From: Bacillus cereus
Lineage (GTDB): Bacteria; Bacillota; Bacilli; Bacillales; Bacillaceae_G
Assembly (NCBI RefSeq): GCF_025917685.1
Contig: NZ_CP089518.1
Span: 1,055,001 to 1,119,000 of the forward strand
DNA: 64,000 bases
Reading direction: 5' to 3'
Each line of letters opens with the position of its first letter. Position 1 is the stretch's first letter. Below the pieces are notes generated by a model. It saw only the letters and a list, made by a program, of their open reading frames with translations. It searched no databases and was not told the DNA's origin. Made by a program: the position numbers and the translations under genes. Below, piece after piece: positions 51,967-60,442 of the stretch.

Positions 51967-52641
51967 GTGAAGAAAAAGTTTTTAAAAATAGCAACGGCTT
52001 TAACAATTATGGGTGGAGTTGTATTAAGTGCAGAAGGTACTAAAGTAAATGCTGAAGTAGTTGTGAAGCAACAACAACAAGCAAATTCTGTTGTATTTAA
52101 AGATGTACCAAAAGGTCATTGGTCTTCTGAAGCTATTAACACTCTAGCAGGCTGGGGAATCATTAATGGTTATGGAGATGGGAAGTTTGGTTTTGGCGAT
52201 AATGTAACACGTGAGCAAGTAGCGGCTTTAATTTATCGTACGATTGATTTTAGCGAAGTGTTTGAGGAAGGCGACGTACTTGAGAATCCATACAAAGATA
52301 TTAATGAAAATTCAACAATGTTCATAGAAGAAATTTTAGTATTAACAGAAGTAGGTATCTTAAAAGGTGATGGAACTGGGAACTTTAGACCGAAGGATAC
52401 GCTAACACGTGCGGAAATGGCACAGGTTCTTACGAATGCTTTTGAATTAGAAGCAAAGGGACCTCATACTTTTAATGATGTTCCAGCAGATTCATGGGCA
52501 AAAAATGCGATTAGCGCAATACAAACAAATAATATTACAAATGGAATAGGCGAAAATAAATTTGGTCCGTCTATGAGTGTAAAGCGTGAACAATATGCAA
52601 CATTCTTACATAGAGCAATTTTAAATGATGAGCAACAATAA
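51967..52641 (+). CDS. SLH-domain surface protein, paralogue of 50961
   Basis: 224 residues, GTG 51967 after AGGGGGAAA. Signal peptide (about 1-30), a short Q-rich linker (VVKQQQQANS), then three SLH repeats. Same layout as the gene before it, about half identical by eye, so a tandem duplication. It has its own promoter. Confidence 0.88.
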   Translation: MKKKFLKIATALTIMGGVVLSAEGTKVNAEVVVKQQQQANSVVFKDVPKGHWSSEAINTLAGWGIINGYGDGKFGFGDNVTREQVAALIYRTIDFSEVFEEGDVLENPYKDINENSTMFIEEILVLTEVGILKGDGTGNFRPKDTLTRAEMAQVLTNAFELEAKGPHTFNDVPADSWAKNAISAIQTNNITNGIGENKFGPSMSVKREQYATFLHRAILNDEQQ

Positions 52642-52650
52642 TTTATAAAA

Positions 52651-52690
52651 AGAGCTGGTGTTATACAACACCAGCTCTTTTTTTTTGCTT
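52651..52690 (+). terminator. Terminator after the second SLH gene
   Basis: Perfect 12-base arms AGAGCTGGTGTT (52651-52662) and 52667-52678, then a long T run. Confidence 0.9.
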
Positions 52691-52819
52691 GAAATAAATA
52701 TATCTTTGGAAAAAATCTGTTAAATTTTCAAAAAAAACTTCCTTTTCTGAAGATTTGTTATATAATATAAAACATAAAATCAAATCTGTTATAAAACAGT
52801 TTAAGAAGGGGATGCTAAT

Positions 52820-54409
52820 ATGTCGACGCAAACTTCACGGGTTACACTGCCCGGAGAAATGTTACCAGCGTACAACGAAATATTGACACCTGAGGCGCTT
52901 AGCTTTTTAAAGGAACTACATGGAAATTTCAATGAACGTCGCGCGGAACTTTTACAAAAGCGTGTGGAGAAACAAAAAAGAATTGATGCAGGGGAGTTTC
53001 CTACGTTTTTAGAAGAAACAAAGCATATACGTGAAGGTGATTGGACAATCGCTGAGCTTCCGAAAGATTTAGAGGATCGTCGTGTGGAGATTACTGGACC
53101 AGTAGATAGAAAGATGGTCATTAACGCTTTAAATTCAGGAGCACATCTTTTTATGGCAGACTTTGAAGATTCGAATGCACCAACTTGGAGAAATGCTGTT
53201 GAAGGCCAAATTAACTTACGAGACGCTACTAGGGGAACGATCTCACATAAAAATGAGAACGGAAAAGAATATCGTTTAAATAGTAATACGGCTGTCTTAA
53301 TTGTGCGTCCGAGAGGGTGGCATTTAGAAGAAAAGCATATGCAAGTTGACGGCAAGAACATGTCTGGCAGTTTGGTGGATTTTGGATTGTACTTTTTCCA
53401 TAATGCGAAGACGCTTTTAGCAAAAGGAAGTGGCCCATACTTTTACTTACCGAAAATGGAAAGTTACTTAGAGGCAAGATTATGGAATGACGTTTTCATA
53501 TTCGCTCAAAAATATATCGGTATTCCGAACGGAACGATTAAAGCGACTGTGTTAATAGAAACGATTCACGCTTCATTTGAAATGGATGAAATTTTGTATG
53601 AACTAAGAGATCATTCTGCTGGTTTAAACTGCGGGCGATGGGATTATATATTTAGTTTCTTAAAGAGTTTCCGAAATCATAATGAATTTTTACTTCCAGA
53701 TAGAGCGCAAGTCACGATGACAGCGCCGTTTATGCGCGCGTATTCTTTGAAAGTTATTCAAACGTGTCATCGCCGTAATGCGCCAGCAATCGGAGGGATG
53801 GCAGCGCAAATCCCAATTAAGAATGATCCAGAAGCAAATGAGGCGGCTTTTGAGAAAGTGCGTGCTGATAAGGAGCGCGAAGCTTTAGATGGACATGACG
53901 GGACTTGGGTTGCCCACCCGGGACTTGTACCGGTTGCAATGGAAGTATTTAATCACATAATGAAAACGCCAAATCAAATTTTTAGAAAGCGTGAAGAAAT
54001 ACGTGTAACAGAAAAGGATTTATTAGAAGTACCGATGGGAACGATTACAGAAAGTGGTCTTCGCACGAATATTAACGTCGGTATTCAATATATTGCATCT
54101 TGGTTAAGTGGGCGGGGAGCAGCTCCAATTTATAACTTAATGGAAGATGCAGCAACAGCAGAAATATCAAGAGCACAAGTATGGCAGTGGATTCGTCATG
54201 AGGGTGGAAAGCTAAGTGATGGCCGTGATATCACTTTTAAATTGATGGAAGAATTGAAAGAAGAAGAACTAGCAAAAATAGAAAGAGAGATTGGTAAGGA
54301 AGCATTTAAGAAAGGGAGATTTGAAGAAGCTACAAAACTGTTTACAAGCCTTGTTCGCAATAACGAGTTCATGCCGTTTTTAACATTACCGGGTTATGAA
54401 ATTTTATAA
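52820..54409 (+). CDS. aceB: Malate synthase A
   Basis: 529 residues, ATG 52820 after AAGGGGATG. Family motifs: [13 protein letters not shown], catalytic region [11 protein letters not shown], and [32 protein letters not shown]. It condenses glyoxylate and acetyl-CoA to malate in the glyoxylate shunt. The isocitrate lyase gene starts 25 bases after its stop, so both shunt enzymes are made from one transcript. Confidence 0.95.
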   Translation: MSTQTSRVTLPGEMLPAYNEILTPEALSFLKELHGNFNERRAELLQKRVEKQKRIDAGEFPTFLEETKHIREGDWTIAELPKDLEDRRVEITGPVDRKMVINALNSGAHLFMADFEDSNAPTWRNAVEGQINLRDATRGTISHKNENGKEYRLNSNTAVLIVRPRGWHLEEKHMQVDGKNMSGSLVDFGLYFFHNAKTLLAKGSGPYFYLPKMESYLEARLWNDVFIFAQKYIGIPNGTIKATVLIETIHASFEMDEILYELRDHSAGLNCGRWDYIFSFLKSFRNHNEFLLPDRAQVTMTAPFMRAYSLKVIQTCHRRNAPAIGGMAAQIPIKNDPEANEAAFEKVRADKEREALDGHDGTWVAHPGLVPVAMEVFNHIMKTPNQIFRKREEIRVTEKDLLEVPMGTITESGLRTNINVGIQYIASWLSGRGAAPIYNLMEDAATAEISRAQVWQWIRHEGGKLSDGRDITFKLMEELKEEELAKIEREIGKEAFKKGRFEEATKLFTSLVRNNEFMPFLTLPGYEIL

Positions 54410-54434
54410 GAAACAAGAAAAGGGGATGGAACAT

Positions 54435-55712
54435 ATGAAAAACGAAAGAATTGATACATTGCAAGAAAGCTGGGAGTTAGATACACGCTGGAAAGGAATC
54501 ACACGTCCATATTCAGCGGAAGATGTAATTCGTCTGCGCGGATCAATTGATATTGAACATACGTTAGCGCGCTGCGGTGCGGAGAAGCTTTGGAAATCAC
54601 TTCATACAGAAGATTATATTAATGCACTTGGGGCATTAACAGGAAACCAAGCGATGCAACAAGTGAAGGCTGGATTAAAAGCTATTTATTTAAGCGGTTG
54701 GCAAGTAGCGGCAGATGCGAATCTTTCTGGACATATGTATCCTGATCAAAGCTTATATCCAGCGAACAGTGTACCGGCTGTTGTAAAACGAATTAACCAA
54801 ACACTTCAACGTGCTGATCAAATTCAGCATATGGAGGGTAGCGGTGATACGGATTATTTCGTCCCAATTGTGGCGGATGCTGAAGCTGGATTTGGTGGAC
54901 AATTAAATGTATTTGAACTAATGAAAGGAATGATTGAAGCGGGGGCATCTGGCGTGCACTTTGAAGACCAATTATCTTCAGAGAAAAAATGCGGGCATTT
55001 AGGCGGAAAAGTATTATTACCGACGCAAACAGCGGTGCGTAATTTAATTTCGGCACGTCTTGCTGCGGATGTCATGGGTGTACCAACAATTATCGTCGCA
55101 AGAACAGATGCAGATGCGGCAGATTTAATTACGAGCGATATCGATCCAGTTGATCAAGAGTTTATTACAGGTGAAAGAACACCAGAAGGGTTTTATCGTA
55201 CGAAAGCAGGTCTTGATCAAGCAATTGCACGTGGTTTAGCGTATGCGCCGTATGCAGATCTCGTTTGGTGTGAAACGTCGGAGCCAAATTTAGAAGATGC
55301 AAAACGTTTTGCGGACGCAATTCATAAAAAATATCCAGGGAAGCTACTGGCTTACAACTGCTCCCCTTCATTTAACTGGAAACAAAAGTTAGATGAAAAA
55401 ACGATTGCAAGCTTCCAAAAAGAAATTGCATCATACGGTTATAAATTCCAGTTCGTAACGCTTGCTGGATTCCATTCATTAAATTACGGCATGTTTGAAT
55501 TAGCGCGTGGTTATAAAGAGCGCGGCATGGCAGCGTACTCTGAATTACAACAAGCAGAGTTCGCAGCAGAAAAAGATGGTTACTCTGCAACGCGCCATCA
55601 ACGCGAAGTAGGAACAGGTTACTTTGATGAAGTAGCACAAGTTATTACAGGCGGTACTTCATCAACGACTGCTCTAAAAGGATCTACGGAAGAAGAACAG
55701 TTTACGAAATAG
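54435..55712 (+). CDS. aceA: Isocitrate lyase
   Basis: 425 residues from ATG 54435, 9 bases after AAAAGGGG; an upstream ATG at 54396 overlaps aceB. The catalytic K-K-C186-G-H loop in [23 protein letters not shown] and TDADAADLI metal/substrate motifs, and NCSPSFNWK are all present. Splits isocitrate into glyoxylate and succinate, allowing growth on acetate or fatty acids, which fits lcfB elsewhere in the window. Confidence 0.95.
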   Translation: MKNERIDTLQESWELDTRWKGITRPYSAEDVIRLRGSIDIEHTLARCGAEKLWKSLHTEDYINALGALTGNQAMQQVKAGLKAIYLSGWQVAADANLSGHMYPDQSLYPANSVPAVVKRINQTLQRADQIQHMEGSGDTDYFVPIVADAEAGFGGQLNVFELMKGMIEAGASGVHFEDQLSSEKKCGHLGGKVLLPTQTAVRNLISARLAADVMGVPTIIVARTDADAADLITSDIDPVDQEFITGERTPEGFYRTKAGLDQAIARGLAYAPYADLVWCETSEPNLEDAKRFADAIHKKYPGKLLAYNCSPSFNWKQKLDEKTIASFQKEIASYGYKFQFVTLAGFHSLNYGMFELARGYKERGMAAYSELQQAEFAAEKDGYSATRHQREVGTGYFDEVAQVITGGTSSTTALKGSTEEEQFTK

Positions 55713-55716
55713 AGAT

Positions 55717-55754
55717 AGAAGTAGGTGCCTATAATAGGCACCTACTTCTATTTA
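55717..55754. terminator. Bidirectional terminator after aceA
   Basis: Perfect 14-base arms (55717-55730, 55736-55749) between aceA and the converging DUF6584 gene, T tail on the plus side. Confidence 0.88.
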
Positions 55755-56246
55755 AAATATCCAATTTAATATAGTGAATATGCCAACGATAGCAGTGAAA
55801 AGAAGGCATGCGAATAATGCTAGACATCCCCATGTAAATAGTTTGTCTTTCCATGTTTCTTCATAATCATCAATGAGTTCTTCTATAACTTTCTTCTGCA
55901 ATGGCTGTAAAGGATGTTCGGTGTGTAGTCCTGTAATAATGTCATGATCTCCTTTGAATTTTAAAGCACGTACAATATGATAAGGGTCGTTTCCCATCGA
56001 TTTTTCAAATTGTCGACATGCAGCGTGCATAATATCTGTTTTCTCTTTTTCGAGATACCAATATCGTCCAGCCATTTCGGGGTATTGTAATGTAAAGTAA
56101 ATATCACCGAGTTTTTTTCTAAGTTCTAACTCATTCGGATAAGTAGCGATTAATCCGTGTAATCTATCTCTTGCTTTTCCGAGGTTGTTATTTTCAATCT
56201 CTTTTTCAATTCTCTTTAATGTTTTTTCGGGGATTATTTCTGCCAT
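55752..56246 (-). CDS. DUF6584-family protein with C-terminal membrane helix
   Basis: 164 residues, ATG 56246 after AAAGGAGGATT. TPR-like helices (LGKARDRLHGLIATYPNELE, LRKKLGDIYFTLQYPEMAGRY), a linker, and one strongly hydrophobic C-terminal helix (about 136-163), making it a tail-anchored protein. Function unknown; the helical repeats suggest protein binding. Confidence 0.8.
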   Translation of the reverse strand: MAEIIPEKTLKRIEKEIENNNLGKARDRLHGLIATYPNELELRKKLGDIYFTLQYPEMAGRYWYLEKEKTDIMHAACRQFEKSMGNDPYHIVRALKFKGDHDIITGLHTEHPLQPLQKKVIEELIDDYEETWKDKLFTWGCLALFACLLFTAIVGIFTILNWIF

Positions 56247-56382
56247 GTAATCCTCCTTTATTAAAATCGGTGTGGTTATATTTTATAAGAAATACTAAAA
56301 ATTAGAAATTCTATTTTCGAAAAAGATTGTACATTTTATTTTAATGTGCTATGATGATGTCAGTTGAATAGTTAAATTAAGC

Positions 56383-56478
56383 AATCCATATATTATCAAG
56401 TGCCGAAAACGAACGAGAAAAAGTATGTGAGAACTAGTTTATGTTTCGTATTTGATAATGTGTGGATTCTTTTTTTAT
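56383..56478 (+). promoter_or_regulatory. Structured leader of the cold-shock gene
   Basis: A 17-base arm (56383-56399) pairs with 56452-56468 using two G-U pairs, enclosing a 52-base loop with its own CGAAAAC / GTTTCG helix. It is followed directly by CTTTTTTT. The shape is a terminator closed by a long-range stem, 46 bases before the csp start codon. Confidence 0.6.
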
Positions 56479-56523
56479 ACAGGAAGACTAAAATAATTTG
56501 TATTTTCTTAGGAGGAAATAATC

Positions 56524-56727
56524 ATGGCAGTAACAGGACAAGTAAAATGGTTTAACAACGAAAAAGGCTTCGGTTTCATCGAAGTTCCAGGCGAAAACGA
56601 TGTATTCGTACATTTCTCTGCAATCGAAACTGAAGGTTTCAAATCTCTAGAAGAAGGTCAAAAAGTTAGCTTCGAAATCGAAGAAGGCAACCGTGGACCT
56701 CAAGCTAAAAACGTAATCAAACTATAA
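56524..56727 (+). CDS. Cold-shock protein (Csp family)
   Basis: 67 residues, ATG 56524 after TTAGGAGGAAA. A single cold-shock domain with RNP1 KGFGFIEV and RNP2 VFVHFSAI. An RNA chaperone and single-stranded nucleic acid binder in the cytoplasm. Strong codon bias and site indicate high expression. B. cereus strains have several Csp paralogues; which one this is cannot be told. Confidence 0.94.
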   Translation: MAVTGQVKWFNNEKGFGFIEVPGENDVFVHFSAIETEGFKSLEEGQKVSFEIEEGNRGPQAKNVIKL

Positions 56728-56744
56728 TTTTATAGTTGATGATG

Positions 56745-56778
56745 GAAAAAAGGATGGCTCATGCCATCCTTTTTTTGT
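56745..56778 (+). terminator. Terminator after csp
   Basis: AAAAAAGGATGGC / GCCATCCTTTTTT, 4-base loop. Confidence 0.9.
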
Positions 56779-56780
56779 TG

Positions 56781-56809
56781 TTGAAATATACGAACATAAT
56801 GATTATATT
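56781..56809 (+). promoter_or_regulatory. Promoter of the 20-residue gene unit
   Basis: TTGAAA (56781-56786), exactly 17 bases, TATATT (56804-56809), beginning 3 bases after the T run of the csp terminator. Confidence 0.6.
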
Positions 56810-56831
56810 GGGGGAGAAGGTGGGAATATAT

Positions 56832-56894
56832 ATGATGGAAAAGTATATAAATGAAGTAATACTCGATGTTTGTAGAGGTAATGAAAAAGAGTAA
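56832..56894 (+). CDS. Putative 20-residue peptide gene
   Basis: ATG 56832, preceded by GGGGGAGAAGGTGGG, codes MMEKYINEVILDVCRGNEKE and TAA. It has its own promoter upstream and a terminator whose left arm overlaps the stop codon. The peptide is amphipathic, with one cysteine. Could be a real small protein or a translated small RNA. Confidence 0.45.
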   Translation: MMEKYINEVILDVCRGNEKE

Positions 56895-56933
56895 AAGGCT
56901 TTCCAAAAAAGGAGGGCCTTTTACTCTTCTTTT
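56887..56933. terminator. Terminator of the small unit, overlapping the end of the next gene
   Basis: AAGAGTAAAAGGC and GCCTTTTACTCTT (56887-56899, 56916-56928) with a 16-base loop, followed by CTTTT. It also lies at the 3' end of the converging gene at 56921. Confidence 0.75.
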
Positions 56934-57106
56934 CCAATTTTTTTCTTTTTGCGTTTCTTGCATTCTGGGCATTTTGATTTACGAAAAGGCTTTGCAAAGA
57001 ACAGTAGAATGAAAAATAAAGCGAATATAATACTAGCTGAGTTTTTCACAATCACAATGCTGTTATTTTTTATATGAATTGTTGGTTGGATCTCTTTTTC
57101 TTCCAT
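56921..57106 (-). CDS. Small single-helix membrane protein with CxxC
   Basis: 61 residues, ATG 57106 after GGGGGGCC. One membrane helix (about 24-42) then KCPECKKRKKKK, a CxxC with a strongly basic tail that should lie in the cytoplasm. No family recognised. Confidence 0.55.
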   Translation of the reverse strand: MEEKEIQPTIHIKNNSIVIVKNSASIIFALFFILLFFAKPFRKSKCPECKKRKKKKIGKEE

Positions 57107-57370
57107 AATGGCCCCCCATATATTGGATTTATATTTTAATTATAGCAAAGTTAATTATTGTAATGATGTGAAAAGAGGAAGAGATTATAAATATTTTTTG
57201 TACAGGTTTTAATCAATTCATTATTATATAGTTATTTTTAAATTTGATAAATGTTTGATAAATGATAAATTATTGTAAAAAAGGGGGATTTGTAAAGCAT
57301 TTCCTTTTCGTAGGTGCTAAAATTATACATGCAGCTGCTACTATAAATAGAAAAAAGGAGATAGTAGAAT

Positions 57371-57952
57371 ATGGAAAGTAAAGTAGAACGTTATGTCGAA
57401 AATTATGTTGTAAGTAAAAATACGATGGCCTTACTTCCTGTTGTTCTAGGAGAAAAGAAAGTGGTTACGCGAATTGTTGAAATGGAAGATTCTTTTTTCG
57501 TATTTCAAAAACCTCTCGATATTATAGAGAGAAGTTGCCGGAAACATGGTTCAAGTTTTTTTGGAAGAAAAGAAGGAACGAAGGAGTTAACTAGTATTAC
57601 ACATAAAGCTCCTATCGCAATTAGCCCGACAGATCAACTTTATTTTTTCCCTACGTATTCTTATTCTCGAAAAGAGTGTGCGTGGTTGTCTCATTTTCAT
57701 ATTGAAAATAATAAAGAATTAAAAGATGGAAATCTTATTATTAGATTTATAAATGGTTTCGCTGTGAAATTAGAAATATCCAAAAGTAGCTTTGAAAATC
57801 AGCAAAATCGTACAGCGAAATTACGGACAGAGTATGAAGACCGTAAGAAAAAACAAGGAAATCCTTGTTTTAAAGAGATTGATAAAAGTGAAGAATCTAA
57901 ATTAACGCCAGCCTATGAGAAAGTGTATTTTGTAAGGGAAGGTGAAGTGTGA
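57371..57952 (+). CDS. comK: Competence transcription factor ComK
   Basis: 193 residues, ATG 57371 after AAAAAGGAG. The ComK family pattern is clear: YVVSKNTMALLP, SCRKHGSSFFGRKEGTKEL, KAPIAISP, YFFPTYSYSRKECAWLSHFHI. It activates DNA-uptake genes by binding paired AT-boxes. Gene order comK ... yhjE-sipV-addB follows B. subtilis. The 260 bases upstream are very AT-rich and may hold K-boxes. B. cereus has two ComK proteins; this resembles ComK1 by length, but that is inference. Confidence 0.93.
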   Translation: MESKVERYVENYVVSKNTMALLPVVLGEKKVVTRIVEMEDSFFVFQKPLDIIERSCRKHGSSFFGRKEGTKELTSITHKAPIAISPTDQLYFFPTYSYSRKECAWLSHFHIENNKELKDGNLIIRFINGFAVKLEISKSSFENQQNRTAKLRTEYEDRKKKQGNPCFKEIDKSEESKLTPAYEKVYFVREGEV

Positions 57953-57956
57953 GAGG

Positions 57957-57986
57957 AAAAGGGTGAGGAGACTCATCCTTTTTTGA
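57957..57986 (+). terminator. Terminator after comK
   Basis: AAAAGGGTGAG / CTCATCCTTTTT with a 4-base loop. Confidence 0.85.
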
Positions 57987-58194
57987 TTTCATTATATATA
58001 CCGTTACGCTGTAAGATTCATAAATAAAACGAGAAAAATTTGCGGATTTTTTGTTCTTTAATAGCTTAAGGAAGTGTAAAATTACAATATAAGGGTAATT
58101 TTACCACATATACTTATCGCGATGTTAATATACATCATTTTACATTTGCGGCATACAGGATATTTCTTACCTTATTATATAAAAAGGAGATGGT

Positions 58195-58791
58195 ATGTTG
58201 AAAAGGACTATGTTATTTTGGGCGCAATATATTCTTGTTTTGCCTATATTATTTCTTACCTTTATGTTTACTGGTTTCGTTGGTAGTCAGTTAATGATAG
58301 GTGCTGATAAACAACATTTTATTTTTACGCCTCAAAATGCAACAGAATATAGTCAAATTAGTGAAGTTGATAAATTGCTATTTGCTTTTTCAATTCAGCC
58401 AGTTGTCACCATAGTATTTCTGCTATCGATTGTGTACGTACTGACACTTATTGTCTTTCAAATTATTGAATGTAAGAAGAAAAGAAAGATATTACATAGT
58501 TTGCAATATATGATTCTTATACCAATTTTTATTTACTTGTGCTTAGGGATAATGCAATTTTCCGCAGTTAGTTTAACTTGGATAGATAATTGGAAAGATT
58601 ATCTTATATTCACTCCTAGTACGATAACTGATGAGCAAGATATATATACGATTGATAAGTTTTTATACAAATTTCGAATGCTACCTATTCCGAGTACAGT
58701 ATTAATACTATCTTTCTTATATTTATTAATACTTATCGTGATTGATAGTATACGCTTACTAAAAAAGTTTCTTGTAAGAACTAGTCATTAG
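58195..58791 (+). CDS. Four-helix membrane protein with internal duplication
   Basis: 198 residues, ATG 58195 after AAAAAGGAGATGGT. It is built of two copies of a unit: helix, loop (FIFTPQNATEYSQISEVDKL and LIFTPSTITDEQDIYTIDKF), helix ending in a basic stretch. The loops are extracellular by the positive-inside rule and match at FTP, T, DK and the following aromatic residues. No known family. Confidence 0.65.
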   Translation: MLKRTMLFWAQYILVLPILFLTFMFTGFVGSQLMIGADKQHFIFTPQNATEYSQISEVDKLLFAFSIQPVVTIVFLLSIVYVLTLIVFQIIECKKKRKILHSLQYMILIPIFIYLCLGIMQFSAVSLTWIDNWKDYLIFTPSTITDEQDIYTIDKFLYKFRMLPIPSTVLILSFLYLLILIVIDSIRLLKKFLVRTSH

Positions 58792-59111
58792 AAAAAGAGG
58801 ATTGTTTGAAGGTATAACAATTATTTGTCACTACTCATTTCTACCTGTATGGAAATACGGATTGATACTTCTGTAGTTCCTTCTTTTTCATAATATGTAA
58901 CCGTTAAGTTATAACCTGTGCGTGGTGTCTAAATTATTCTCATGTTCTGTCGAATATTGAAAGATTATCATAGCATAATAATGAAGGAATTCTAGCGGAA
59001 GATATGGAAACTTAATAATTACATCTCCATATGTCATATCTACCATTTCCTCTTTCATATAAGCGATGATACAGTAGAGGTAGTAATTAGAGTAAAGGGG
59101 TAATGTGTAGA
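58792..59111. other. 320-base region, mostly a broken minus-strand gene
   Basis: Contains the frameshifted minus-strand frame described at 58821-59058 and, at its right end, the ribosome-binding site of yhjE. Nothing else is supported. Confidence 0.4.
58821..59058 (-). pseudogene. Frameshifted minus-strand gene remnant
   Basis: From ATG 59058 the minus strand codes MKEEMVDMTYGDVIIKFPYL ... EHENN. Near 58930 a one-base shift to the next frame gives TPRTGYNLTVTYYEKEGTTE, VSIRISIQVEMSSDK and TAA at 58823-58821. Both parts look like real protein. No ribosome-binding site at 59058, so the 5' end may also be lost. Confidence 0.4.
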
Positions 59112-59705
59112 ATGGATTTTCAGACAATCAAAGAATATTTTTCACCAGAAAATATGGATCACATTGTTGAAAGTTATAAAGCGTTCGGGCCGCTTCTTGG
59201 TATTGGTTTACCGATGATAGAGGCGCTTATTCCAGCATTGCCTCTCATTGTGTTTGTACTGGCGAATGCTGTTGCATTTGGTTTTTGGTTCGGTTTTCTT
59301 TATTCGTGGCTTGGATCAGTAATTGGTGCAATGCTTGTATTTTTCATCATTCGTAGCTTTGGAAGAACGCGTTTCTTTTCTTTTGTAAATAAACATGAGA
59401 GAGTGCGAAAGGCGATGGGATGGATTGAAAGAAAAGGGTTTGCGCCAATCTTTGTCATATTCTGTTTTCCGTTCACACCATCTGCGCTTATAAACGTTGT
59501 AGCTGGTTTGTCTCGCATTAGCGTAAAACAATTTGGACTAGCGTTAGCATTCGGAAAGCTTGTTATGATTTTTATTTTAACGTATATCGGTCATGATTTA
59601 ATGTCGTTTATTCATAAACCGGTAAAATCCGTTATTGTAGCAATTGGTATTTTTATTTTATGGTATGTAGGTAAAAAAATTGAAGTAAAGTTAGAACTAC
59701 ATTAG
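59112..59705 (+). CDS. yhjE: TVP38/TMEM64 (VTT) family membrane protein YhjE
   Basis: 197 residues from ATG 59112, 11 bases after AAAGGGG; the ATG at 59103 is too close. Five to six helices, with the VTT/SNARE-associated core IRSFGRTRFFSFVNKHERVR and FVIFCFPFTPSALINVVAGLS. DedA/VTT proteins move lipids or undecaprenyl phosphate across membranes. It is next to sipV, as in B. subtilis. Confidence 0.88.
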   Translation: MDFQTIKEYFSPENMDHIVESYKAFGPLLGIGLPMIEALIPALPLIVFVLANAVAFGFWFGFLYSWLGSVIGAMLVFFIIRSFGRTRFFSFVNKHERVRKAMGWIERKGFAPIFVIFCFPFTPSALINVVAGLSRISVKQFGLALAFGKLVMIFILTYIGHDLMSFIHKPVKSVIVAIGIFILWYVGKKIEVKLELH

Positions 59706-59761
59706 GAAAAGTCTTCTTTATAAAGAAAAGCTTCATTATTAAAGGGCGAGGGGAGAAGCGA

Positions 59762-60325
59762 ATGAAGAAAACTTTGAAAAAAGAAGGGCTAGAGTGGATA
59801 AGAACAATTTTAATTGGTGTACTATTAGCTGTATTTTTTCGAACGTTTTTCTTTTCAACGTACGTTGTAGAGGGGAAGTCAATGATGCCGACATTGCAAG
59901 ATGGCAATATGCTCGTTGTAAATAAGGTGAGTTATCAAGTAGGGGACTTGAATCGATTTGATGTTGTTGTGTTTCATGCGAATAAAAAAGAGGACTATGT
60001 AAAACGAATTATCGGTTTACCTGGGGATCATATCGAATATAAGCATGATAAACTATATATAAATGGACAATTCGTAGATGAACCTTATTTAGAGAAGTAT
60101 AAGAAAGAGATAAATGGACGACAACTAACAGGTGATTTTAAACTAGAAGAGTTAACGAAAGAAAAGTCGGTACCACCTGGATATATTTTTGTAGTAGGTG
60201 ATAATCGCCTCGGGAGCTGGGATAGTAGGCACTTTGGATTTGTAAAAGCTGATACAGTTGTCGGTAAAGTTGATTTACGATATTGGCCGATTAAAGAGGT
60301 GCAAACGAATTTTTCAAAAGGTTGA
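59762..60325 (+). CDS. sipV: Type I signal peptidase
   Basis: 187 residues, ATG 59762 after GAGGGGAGAAGCG. One N-terminal anchor helix (about 13-34), catalytic S40 in GKSMMPTL and K81 in YVKRIIGLPGD, and the box VVGDNRLGSWDSRHFG near the C-terminus. Removes signal peptides from secreted proteins outside the membrane. Position between yhjE and addB suggests SipV. Confidence 0.92.
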   Translation: MKKTLKKEGLEWIRTILIGVLLAVFFRTFFFSTYVVEGKSMMPTLQDGNMLVVNKVSYQVGDLNRFDVVVFHANKKEDYVKRIIGLPGDHIEYKHDKLYINGQFVDEPYLEKYKKEINGRQLTGDFKLEELTKEKSVPPGYIFVVGDNRLGSWDSRHFGFVKADTVVGKVDLRYWPIKEVQTNFSKG

Positions 60326-60347
60326 TATAATTAAGTAAAAGTATAGA

Positions 60348-60380
60348 AAAAGACAAACAACTCAGTTTGTCTTTTTTCGT
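60348..60380 (+). terminator. Terminator after sipV
   Basis: AAAAAGACAAAC / GTTTGTCTTTTTT around 60348-60379 with the loop AACTCA. Confidence 0.82.
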
Positions 60381-60442
60381 GTCCTATAATACAATTATGG
60401 TAGCAAACTAACGTTCGTTATGTAAGTGAAAGGTGGGGTTAC

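Noticed and set aside
52801..53361. 186-codon minus-strand frame
   Set aside because: Antisense to the well-supported aceB gene; Ser/Phe/Cys-rich composition typical of a shadow frame.
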